DNA of 64,000 nucleotides, from positions 1 through 64,000 of the forward strand of contig JAKIWV010000002.1 in the NCBI GenBank assembly GCA_022749815.1, in the 5' to 3' direction. The translations under genes and the position numbers were made by a program. The DNA is from Thermoplasmata archaeon (GTDB lineage Archaea; Thermoplasmatota; Thermoplasmata; Lutacidiplasmatales; UBA184). Shown piece after piece: positions 48,728 through 57,600 of this stretch. The notes under the pieces were generated by a model that was not told where the DNA came from, did not search any database, and saw only the letters and a program-made list of their open reading frames with translations. Position 1 is the first letter of the stretch, and the number at the start of each line of letters is the position of its first letter.

Positions 48728-51700
48728 ATGCTCCGGTCGCGGGCGATGCGTGGGGGGTTCCTTGTGGGACTTGTCCTCATGGTTCTCCTCTCGGGACTCG
48801 GTATCTCTGGGATCTCTGGGATCGCCCGGGCGGCGCCCGGGCCGGCTCCCGTTTCCAATGTTCTAACTTCGTCGCACGCGGTTCCCTCCTCTCCCGGAAC
48901 GGTCGTGCCCAACCGGCCCGCCTCCGGCGTCGCGCCGGCCGCCTCGTCGCTCGCCAGCAACCCCAGCTCCGGCCGAGGGGTGTTCTTCACCACGACCCAG
49001 CTTCCCCAGGTCGCGCCGACCAACCACAGCTGTGCGTACGTCAGCACGTTCTCGAGGGAGTGTTTCAACGCGACCTACGACCCGGTACTGAACCTGACAC
49101 CCACCGGGAACCTCGTGATGGCGTATACCGCCCTTACGAACAATACCACGTGCCCCAATTTCCTACCGTCGCTCACGAACTACAATCACACCCAGAGCGA
49201 GATCGGCTTCGTCCGGTCGACCAACGGAGGTGCGAGCTGGTCGGCCCCCCTGTACCTGGGGAACCCGGATTGCTCCTCACTGAACGGCTCAAAGTATCCG
49301 AGCGCCTACGAGCCGACGATCACCTCCCTCGCGAACGGCACGCTCGTGCTCGCGTACGTCGAGTACAACATGAGCAACGGGAGCTACGTCAACTACCAGT
49401 ACTTCGGGTCGTACTACTACAACGTCCCCTACGACCGGCTCGTGGTCAGCGAGAGCTATGACAGTGGGCTCTCCTGGACGACGCCGGTCGTCATCAACGC
49501 GTCGGTGAACCTCGGCCTCAACAACAGCTCCTTCGCGCCCCAACGACCTTGGATCACCGCCACGGGCCACACAGTCTACCTCACCTGGTACAACGCCACC
49601 AGCGCCCTGACAACCTTTTACAACTTCACCAACAACAGCTACTCCTCCCGGGGTTCCGCGGCCATCCATCTTGTCGCCTCGCTCGACGGAGGTAAGACCT
49701 GGGGAGCGCCGGTCCAGCTCAGAACCTTCCCCGGCAACGGGGCTCAGTACTCGATCAACCCGACCGTCGTCGTGCTTCCGACGGGTCGCCTAGTGATCGC
49801 CTACGTCACCAACGCCTCGTATGTCACTCCGTACCCGGGGTTGGGTGCCGCCTGGATTGTCAATCTCGAGGTCGCCGAGTCGACGACCAACGGGACGATC
49901 TTCAGCTACTACCAGGCCGTCCATGATGCGCTCCTGTACCTGTACGGCCCGTACAGCTCGATCGACCCATCTCCGCAGATGGCGTTCGCGAACGCGACCG
50001 GACAGCTCTTCATCGCCTACACGGCTGAGCAGGTCGCCCAAGTGTGCGACCCCTTCTTCGGTTGCTACAACACGACGGAGCCGTCGGTCTACCTCGCCAA
50101 CACGTCGGACCTGGGACTCAGCTGGCACAACCACCTCGTCGGGCCCCACCTGATGGGGAACGGGAATTTCTTCCGGGTGTACCATCCCGCCATCGCGGTC
50201 AACGCGACCGGCGTCGTAGACCTGGCTGTGACCTACGTGAACAGCACGATCTGCCAGGTCGGCACCTGCGGCGCCACGACCCAGGTCTTCCTCCAGAGCA
50301 CCGACAACGGCTCGAGCTTCGAAGGCCCGTACCTGATGAGCGCCAACTACTCGGTCTTCGCGGACTCGCCCGAAGGGGAGTACGCCACGATGGTGGTCGC
50401 CGGGGGCCACGTCTGGTCGGCGTGGTCGCACGCCTTTTGTCCCACCGCCTATTTCAGCATATTTTACTGCTACCCCCCCTCGCCCTATGCCTCTTGGTCA
50501 CTCGTTACCGTCGCGTCGCTTTTCACCGGGGCCGGCAACACCCTCACGTTCGTCGAGCACGGCCTGCTCAATGGCCTTTCGTGGTGGGTCAACGTCATGG
50601 GGAACACGCGGGCGGGGATCGCACCTGCGAGCCTTTCCGTCTCTGGAGTGCCACCGGGCGAGAACGTCACCTGGAACGCGTCGACCCCGGCAGGGGGCTA
50701 CGGCATCCGTTATCTGGCGACCCAATCCGTCAATCCACCGGCCGCTTTCGCGTCCAGCGCGACGATCTATGAGAACTACAGCGAGCAGGTGCTGCTCCAG
50801 ATCTCGACCGTGCCTGCGCTTCCGGCGCTGGCCGGGCCGTTCAATAACTACTGCGGCGCCGGGTACTATTGGAACCAGACGGGCTGCCCCGGCATCAACT
50901 ACAACGTGACGCCACTTCCGGGCCAAGACTGGGTCAACTACGGGTCGACGGTCGACCTCAACGTATCGGCCTACCCGATCACTTGCTATGGAGTGTTCCA
51001 GTTATGTTCATACACGTTCTTCTGGTTCAGCGAGCTCAACCTTACTTTCCTGGCATGGAACGGAACGGGTCACGGCAGCGTCAACACCACGGCGAATTTC
51101 ACTTCCATCGTCGTAACCGCGCCGATCAACGAGACGGCCAGCTTCCAGCTCAACGGCTGGTGCTACTACAACTTCCCCTCGGCAGGTACTCACATCCAGA
51201 TCTGCCTCCCGTCGAATCAGACGATCGCCTTCCAGGAGCAGGGCCTTCCCTCGGGGACGCAATGGGGAGTGACGATCTCCGGGAACGGAGGGACGGAGTC
51301 CGGAACCAACACGTCGAGACAGATCTCCCTGAGCGGTAACGCCACCGCGGGCCTTGTCAGCTATTGGGTCTGGACGGTTCCGGGGCCTGCGCCGGGAGAG
51401 TACTGGGTGCCCACGACGAGCCCCCTCTCTCCGGTGATCCTCCCCTTCCAGCCGGTAGTGACGGTCCAGTACACACTGCAAACGATCGCCACACAACCGT
51501 TCCCGATCGTGTTCAGCGAGACCGGCCTCCCATCCGGTTCGAGTTGGTCCGCGGAACTCGGAGGAACGGGGTACCACGCGGTCGCGGGAAGTACGACCAC
51601 CGTCGAGGACATCGGCGCCGCGCCCGCCAACGGCTCCTTCGTCTACGGAACCAATGGCACGGCATACTACGTGAGTTCCATCTCCATCGACCCCCTGGTC

Positions 51701-53254
51701 GTCAACTCCTCCGTCACGACGGTGGCGCCACCGGCGCTCATCACACCGACCGGGCCGACGTTCGTCACCGTCCACTACTCTCCGATGTACCGGCTCACCG
51801 TCGCCGCAGGGACCGGCGGCTCCGCGGGACCTACGGCCCGGTGGGTCGTGGGCGGCGCCGCCGTCACTCTTACCGCCACTCCGAACGCCGGTTACTCTTT
51901 CGTCGGTTGGACGGGAACAGGACCCGGCTCGACCAACGCGACCCAGGACCTGCAGTTGGCCCCCACGATCCATCCGACCGGACCCGTCTCCGAGCTCGCG
52001 ACCTTCGTGTTGATCCCGCCGCCCGTGTGGACGGTTACCGTCCGGCTCATTGGCCTGCCGGTCGGCATGGCGGCCTCGCTCGCCCTCGGTCCCCGATCCT
52101 ACTCGGGAAGCGCGCTGTTCCATATCGCCGGCCTTGCGTCCGGATCGTACAACCTGTCGGTCCCGGACGCAACGCCCAACGGGACCGTCGGAGCGCGGTA
52201 CGTGCCGAGCAGCACGTCGACGAGCTACGCCACCACGGGCACCGGCGCCCTGGTCATCGCGTCGAACGGGACCCTGAACGTCACCTTCGTGGCGCAGTAC
52301 CGTCTCACCGTCTCCTCGACGGGCTCCGGGACGGTTTCTCCCACCGGCGCGGGTTGGTACAGCGCAGGGGTCCCCGTCACGCTCACCGCGACGCCGGCCA
52401 CGCACTCTAAGGTGGCCGCGTGGGTCGGTAGTGGCAACGGGTCAGTAACGGCCGGTAGCCAACTCACCGTAGGGGTCTTGATGAACGGTCCGGTCTCCGA
52501 AGTGGTCCAGTTCGTCTACAACCCACCCCCCTCTCCCGCGACCTTCCAGCTCACGGTCACCGTAACGGGCTTGCCGGCCACTGTCGCCTGGAGCGTGGCC
52601 GTCGCCGGAACCGGCGCGGCCGGGATGGGGAGCTCCCTCGTCGTGGGCGGGCTCAATGGCAGCTACACGGTCATCGTTCCGACGGTCTACGTGGGTCTCG
52701 ACCAGCGATACGTGCCAGCGAACGGCGGAAGCTTTGCCAGGACCGTGACGAGCAACGGCTCCCTCACCGTCGCGTTCACTCACGAGTACCTCGTCACGGT
52801 GGACGCCTCCGCGGGCGGCTCCGTCTCGGCCTCCGTGTGGGCGGCGGCGGGTTCGACGGTGACCGTGACCGCGACGGCCAATGCGACCTCCACGTTCGTG
52901 AACTGGACCGGCACCGTCGTGGGAACCCTGGCGACCCTCAACCTCACAGTCAACGGACCAATATTGGAGACGGCGAACTTCGAAGCGACCCCGGCCAAGA
53001 TCATAGCGACCAGCGCCACGGCCGGCCTCTCCACTTCGCTCCTGATCCTGGCCGTTCTGCTCGTCGTCGGCGCGGGGGTCGGGGTCGTCATGAGCCGCCG
53101 GCGGGGCCCGCCGCCGACGGTCGTTGCGGCCTCCGCCCCGTCCCCCGGACCCACGGGGGGTGCGCCGACCCAAAAGGCGGCGCCGAGCTCCGGACAGGAC
53201 TGGGAGGAGTACGGTTCCTCCCCGCCCTCCGGAAGCCCCGACTGGCAGGAATAG
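48728..53254 (+). CDS. Paralogous large Asp-box surface protein with GLP and InlB-like repeats, TM anchor
   Basis: About 1508 residues from ATG 48728; GTG 48650 overlapping the upstream stop is an alternative. Signal segment GFLVGLVLMVLLSGLGISGI. Asp-box propeller: STNGGASWSAP, SYDSGLSWTTP, SLDGGKTWGAP, TSDLGLSWHN, STDNGSSFEGP. Then GLP modules (GLPSGTQWGV, GLPSGSSWSA, GLPVGMAASL, GLPATVAWSV) alternating with InlB-like modules (GTGGSAGPTARW, GSGTVSPTGAGW). C-terminus: TM helix LLILAVLLVVGAGVGVV, SRRRGPPP, tail SGQDWEEYGSSPP and a repeat PDWQE. Sequon-rich. Function inferred as adhesion or glycan binding, not shown. Confidence 0.8.
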   Translation: MLRSRAMRGGFLVGLVLMVLLSGLGISGISGIARAAPGPAPVSNVLTSSHAVPSSPGTVVPNRPASGVAPAASSLASNPSSGRGVFFTTTQLPQVAPTNHSCAYVSTFSRECFNATYDPVLNLTPTGNLVMAYTALTNNTTCPNFLPSLTNYNHTQSEIGFVRSTNGGASWSAPLYLGNPDCSSLNGSKYPSAYEPTITSLANGTLVLAYVEYNMSNGSYVNYQYFGSYYYNVPYDRLVVSESYDSGLSWTTPVVINASVNLGLNNSSFAPQRPWITATGHTVYLTWYNATSALTTFYNFTNNSYSSRGSAAIHLVASLDGGKTWGAPVQLRTFPGNGAQYSINPTVVVLPTGRLVIAYVTNASYVTPYPGLGAAWIVNLEVAESTTNGTIFSYYQAVHDALLYLYGPYSSIDPSPQMAFANATGQLFIAYTAEQVAQVCDPFFGCYNTTEPSVYLANTSDLGLSWHNHLVGPHLMGNGNFFRVYHPAIAVNATGVVDLAVTYVNSTICQVGTCGATTQVFLQSTDNGSSFEGPYLMSANYSVFADSPEGEYATMVVAGGHVWSAWSHAFCPTAYFSIFYCYPPSPYASWSLVTVASLFTGAGNTLTFVEHGLLNGLSWWVNVMGNTRAGIAPASLSVSGVPPGENVTWNASTPAGGYGIRYLATQSVNPPAAFASSATIYENYSEQVLLQISTVPALPALAGPFNNYCGAGYYWNQTGCPGINYNVTPLPGQDWVNYGSTVDLNVSAYPITCYGVFQLCSYTFFWFSELNLTFLAWNGTGHGSVNTTANFTSIVVTAPINETASFQLNGWCYYNFPSAGTHIQICLPSNQTIAFQEQGLPSGTQWGVTISGNGGTESGTNTSRQISLSGNATAGLVSYWVWTVPGPAPGEYWVPTTSPLSPVILPFQPVVTVQYTLQTIATQPFPIVFSETGLPSGSSWSAELGGTGYHAVAGSTTTVEDIGAAPANGSFVYGTNGTAYYVSSISIDPLVVNSSVTTVAPPALITPTGPTFVTVHYSPMYRLTVAAGTGGSAGPTARWVVGGAAVTLTATPNAGYSFVGWTGTGPGSTNATQDLQLAPTIHPTGPVSELATFVLIPPPVWTVTVRLIGLPVGMAASLALGPRSYSGSALFHIAGLASGSYNLSVPDATPNGTVGARYVPSSTSTSYATTGTGALVIASNGTLNVTFVAQYRLTVSSTGSGTVSPTGAGWYSAGVPVTLTATPATHSKVAAWVGSGNGSVTAGSQLTVGVLMNGPVSEVVQFVYNPPPSPATFQLTVTVTGLPATVAWSVAVAGTGAAGMGSSLVVGGLNGSYTVIVPTVYVGLDQRYVPANGGSFARTVTSNGSLTVAFTHEYLVTVDASAGGSVSASVWAAAGSTVTVTATANATSTFVNWTGTVVGTLATLNLTVNGPILETANFEATPAKIIATSATAGLSTSLLILAVLLVVGAGVGVVMSRRRGPPPTVVAASAPSPGPTGGAPTQKAAPSSGQDWEEYGSSPPSGSPDWQE

Positions 53255-53284
53255 GCCGGGTCACCGACCGGCGGCCGCGGTCGG

Positions 53285-54574
53285 TCAGCCGGGGACGTTG
53301 GGGATGGGCCGGGCGGAAGCCCCCGCCGACGGAATGGCGCGTCGGTAGACCCAGGCATGGAGCGCTATCAGCCCGCAAAAAAAGGCAAGCCGGCTCCGTT
53401 TCTCCGTCACCGGGGGCTCGCCGGGGAGCCGGAAATCCTCCCCAGGGATCCGGTGCACGAGCCCGAGCGCGAGGGCAGCGACTTCGGAGGGCGTGGGCGC
53501 GAGCATCCGGCGCTGGACCACCTGGCCCGCCTCATCGACCCAGTGAAGAAGCTCCTCGGGCCCGACGCCCGGACGAACGGAGAGCAGGGCGGCCGGAACG
53601 TCCGGTGGGTCGAACCGGGATTTCGCCACTTCAACGAACGTCGCCAGCCGGTCGCGGCCGCTCTTCGGGGAGATCCCATGCGCGAGCAGGAGCACGTCGA
53701 CCCGAACCGAATCGGGGTTCGGGTGGGACTGGCCCGGAGCCGCCGACGTGACCGCCGAGCGGATCCGGTCGAGCTCGGGGGCCACAGACTCCGGGAGCAA
53801 GGAGGCCACGGCCGCAACCTCCGGGAGTCGGAGCCAGGACCGAATCGTCCGGAAGCGATCGAGCGCGCGGGCAGGTTCCTCGGCCCCGAGCTCGAGCAAG
53901 GCCGCGACGGTGATGACCGGGCCGGTCGGCCCCTCGCTCTCCCGGAGGAGGTCGGCGGTCCGGGCCACGGGCGCGTAGCCGGTCTCGAGGTCGACGCCGG
54001 ACGCTTCCATGAGTTCGGCCGCGAGGAGCCGGTCCCGGTTGTCCCCGCGGATCACCTCCACCCCTCCCCACGCCGCCCGGAACCGCTCGGCGAGTTCTTC
54101 GGGTTCCCCGCGCCGGCTCGCGAGTCCGATCGCTGTGGGACGGAGAAGGGGCGCGGCATCCTGGGGAACGAGCGGACCGAGCTCGCCCAGGAAGTACTCC
54201 GCGGTCTTCGCGACCCCGTCCAGGTCGGCGAGGATCCGGCTGATCTGGTTGCCCACCTCTTCGACGGCGCATCCGTCGGCTCGAGGGGCCCGCACCGTCA
54301 GCTCGCGCAGCACCCGCTCGCCGACCGGAGTCAGCTCGACGGTCCCTGGTCCTGAGCGGATCGCTCCGTACGCGTTCGCAAGTTGGGAGAGCCCGGGAGT
54401 GGGTTCATACGGCGTGCCCTGCCGAACCGCCTGGAGGTACTGCCGAAGCTCGCCGCACGCGACGGGGGGCACGGGTCGAAATACGATGTCCGATACATAG
54501 AGTGTGGGTCGAAGGCTCCCGACCCCCGGAGTGCGACGGTTCCGGAGGGTTGGGATGGCCGGCCCCTTCCTCAA
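53285..54574 (-). CDS. Hypothetical protein, mostly helical, possible wHTH start and C-terminal TM
   Basis: 429 residues from TTG. I do not recognise the family. Residues about 35-90 (GELRQYLQAVRQ ... VELTPVGERVLRELTV) look like a winged-helix-type region. The middle part is helical and rich in Leu, Ala, Glu and Arg, with ADLLRESEGPTGPVITVAALLE and LLAHGISPKSGRDRLATFV. The segment RLAFFCGLIALHAWVYRRAI near the end could be a single membrane helix. It is the only gene in the 24-kb surface block without repeats or a signal peptide and is oriented against its neighbours. It might be a regulator or cytoplasmic partner of the surface proteins; this is position-based inference. Confidence 0.55.
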   Translation of the reverse strand: MRKGPAIPTLRNRRTPGVGSLRPTLYVSDIVFRPVPPVACGELRQYLQAVRQGTPYEPTPGLSQLANAYGAIRSGPGTVELTPVGERVLRELTVRAPRADGCAVEEVGNQISRILADLDGVAKTAEYFLGELGPLVPQDAAPLLRPTAIGLASRRGEPEELAERFRAAWGGVEVIRGDNRDRLLAAELMEASGVDLETGYAPVARTADLLRESEGPTGPVITVAALLELGAEEPARALDRFRTIRSWLRLPEVAAVASLLPESVAPELDRIRSAVTSAAPGQSHPNPDSVRVDVLLLAHGISPKSGRDRLATFVEVAKSRFDPPDVPAALLSVRPGVGPEELLHWVDEAGQVVQRRMLAPTPSEVAALALGLVHRIPGEDFRLPGEPPVTEKRSRLAFFCGLIALHAWVYRRAIPSAGASARPIPNVPG

Positions 54575-54593
54575 GCGGCGCCGTGGCCCGTCA

Positions 54594-54615
54594 CATAATG
54601 ATTAATAAGCCATAA
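54594..54615. promoter_or_regulatory. Shared AT-rich promoter region of divergent genes
   Basis: CATAATGATTAATAAGCC and adjoining bases form the only AT-rich run between the divergent genes. It lies 20-41 nt from the TTG at 54574 (minus) and 27-48 nt from the TTG at 54642 (plus), so it can hold a TATA box for each direction. Confidence 0.5.
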
Positions 54616-54641
54616 CGAGTCGGAGGGCCCCCGAGGGGCCG

Positions 54642-57600
54642 TTGGCCGCTTCCATCCGTTTCATCCACCTCTTAGTATCCGGACATCACTCTAGGGACGC
54701 TCGTTTGAACCCGTGGAGCGGGACCTCGCTTTCAGGGGTGCGGGACGGAGCGCTCCATAGCGTCATCCGACCGCGGCTCCGCCGACTCCTTTCTCCCGCC
54801 CTCGCGATCGTCGTAGTCGGTATCATGCTGGCGACCGGGTTCGTGGGGAACGCGAACGGACTCGTCGGTTCCTCCATCACTGCTGCGACGGCCCCCCACT
54901 CGCCACCGTCGGCTCCGTCCGCGCCCTCGGCGCCCGCCGGAACGGTCCCCGGCACGCACCCGCAGGGCCAACCGTCACTCGACGCAGCGGGCCTGGCTGC
55001 GGCGAACGCCGTGCGATGGGAACACATTCGGGCAAACTCTTCGGCACACAACAATTCGTCCGCGACCTCCGGCGCCGGAGCCTCGGGGGCTTCGGCGCCC
55101 GTAAAGCCTGTGCAGACCGGTTGGTTCGTCGGCTACGTAAACAACAGTAGCTCTGCCCAAGGCATCCAAGGAGTGACGGTCCAGGCGTTCACCAAAGGGA
55201 CGAACAACTGCCCGCCGACAACGTGTGTACCCGTGGTGACCAACCCGAGCGGTTACTTCAGGGTCGTGGCGCCGGACGGACCCGACTACGTTACCCTCCA
55301 GCTCACCGGCTGGCTCGAGAACGTGAGCTACGCCGCGGCATCCACCGGCATCACGATCGACTTGGGGACCCTCTACCTCGTCCACATGGCGATCGCGTAC
55401 GGCGTCGTTCGAGGAGACACGGCCACCCAGCCGGCCCTGGCGAGCGTCGATGTCACCTCCGCGTCCCGCGACACGGTCGCGAACGGAGTCAATGGGGCGA
55501 CCACGGGCAATGGACACTTCCGGGTGTACATTCCGCCGATGCCGGACGAGGTCTCGTTCACTCTCCCGTACAATTGGGTCTCGAACTTTACGTTCGTCAA
55601 CGCGACCCCGTATGCGCAGGTCAACCTGGGGACCATTCTCCTGGAACCGGAGATTCTCTACGTCGCGCACATCTACGACCAGCTCACCGGGCGGCCGATC
55701 ACGACCAGCCTCGGCTCCCTGACGATCTGCGCGCAGAGTGGGTCCCCCCTCAACGGCTTCTGTGGGACGCAAGGCGCGACGACGGGCGGGCCTCTGTTGT
55801 ACGCGAAGGGGCCGTACGGACCGGTTCGGGCCGACATTCAGGAGAGCGGCTACGTCGAGAACATCACTTCCGTTGGCTGGGTCAGCCGCGCGGACGTGGG
55901 GACCACCGTGTATGTCGGAGGGGGCCCGTTCGCGCGGGTCAACCTGGTTCCCGAGTCGTCCTTCCTCGTGCGGATCAGCGTCTCCCACAATGCCACCCCG
56001 CTCCCGGCCAAGTGGCCGCTAGGTCAATGGGTCGGGTCCGTCTGCGGACTCAACGGGTACTTCCACATCGACCTGGTCATGGGACCGTTCGGCGGCACCA
56101 ACACGACACCGACCCGGTGTGAAGGGATCGGGTGCGCGCCGATCGGGGCGTTCATTCTTCCCGGGCTCCCGTTGAGGGACGACATCGAAATCCATCCGGA
56201 CTTCCTGGGCCAGTGCGGTGGACCTCCGACGTGGCCCATCCCAGGCGACCTCCCCGTTTGGGGCAACGAGCGGTGGGCGAACCTCACCGTCGGGCAGACC
56301 ACCTCCCTGGGGTGGCTCAACCTGACCCCGGGAACGTACGTCTCCGGCCAGACGTGGTTGTTGGCGGGCGGGCCGCCGGCACTGCCGGGGCCGTTCACCG
56401 TCACCACCCAGTCGACCGATGACGTGGCGCTCTCGGCCTACTCCTACATTTCGAACGGTGCTCTGTCGAGCCCTTGGGACTGCGGGGGCATCCCGGCGTC
56501 CAATGCGTGGTGCGCCCCCGTGCCGCCGGGCGCCTCCAAGATATCGGTGATCTCCGTGACGTTCGGGACGAACTACACCTGGGCGATGACCTCCTACCGT
56601 TGCTGCGAACGTTCGCAGGAACCCCTCCCACTCTCGGGGGCGACCCTGAATCACTTCACCGACGTGAACTTCACTACGCCCGTAGGCGCGGTGACCGGAA
56701 CCGCCATCCGGGCGGACACGGGCCTCGGCATACATTTCGGAAGCCTCATCGTCTGCGCGGTTCGGTTCCCGGCGAACTGCGTCGCTTCCGTCGTCCCTGA
56801 CGGCGGCTTGTTCACCGTGACGAATGTCTCACAGGGCTGGGACTCGATCACGATCAGCGCATCGGGGTTCGCCTCGAACACCGTGTGGGCCAACGTGACA
56901 CGAGGTTCGACCGGGCTCGGTACGATCCCGCTCACCCCGCTCGCGACGCTGTACGGACAAGTGGTCAACCCCGCCGGGCTCGGGATCCCCGACGCGGTAG
57001 TCCACTACTGCCCCGTGAGCGACCCGATCCCCTGCACGTCAGGGACCGGAGGGAAAGTCTTGGGTGCGCTCGGGCACTCTACGACCGACGGCCGGTACAA
57101 CGGATCTGTCGTCGGGGGGTGGCTCCCCTGGACGAGCTACGTGATCGCGGCCTCCGCCGACGGCTATGGAAACGACTGGGCATGGGTCAACGCGACCGCC
57201 GGCAACTACAGCGTCGTGCCCACGCTCCTGCTCCGTCCAGTGGTCTCGGGAGTGCCGGCGGCGGTCCGGCCCACCGTGGGTCCCGCCCCGGTGGCCGGGG
57301 TCTGGGTCGACGGCCGGCTGGTGGAAGGGTCCACGGGATACGGGATCCTCACGGGGTTTATCACCGCGTGTCCGGCGCTCGTCCCCGGCCCCTGTCTGTC
57401 GCCGACCGAGGGAAGCAACTCCGGCGGATTCTTCAACCTCAGCGTGCCGGCCAGCGTCTACACGCTCTATGTCAATGCGACGGGGTACGACCCGGTCGCG
57501 ATCGGCTTCAATGCCTCGGCCCTCAAGGTCCTGCATCTCGCCGCGCTCTCGATAAATCCGCGCCCGACGGTGACAGGCCGGGCCGTCATCGCTCCCGTCG

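Noticed and set aside
51008-52405. Minus-strand 465-codon frame inside the surface protein
   Set aside because: Arg/Gly/Asp-rich antisense translation of a repeat protein; no signal peptide or domain.
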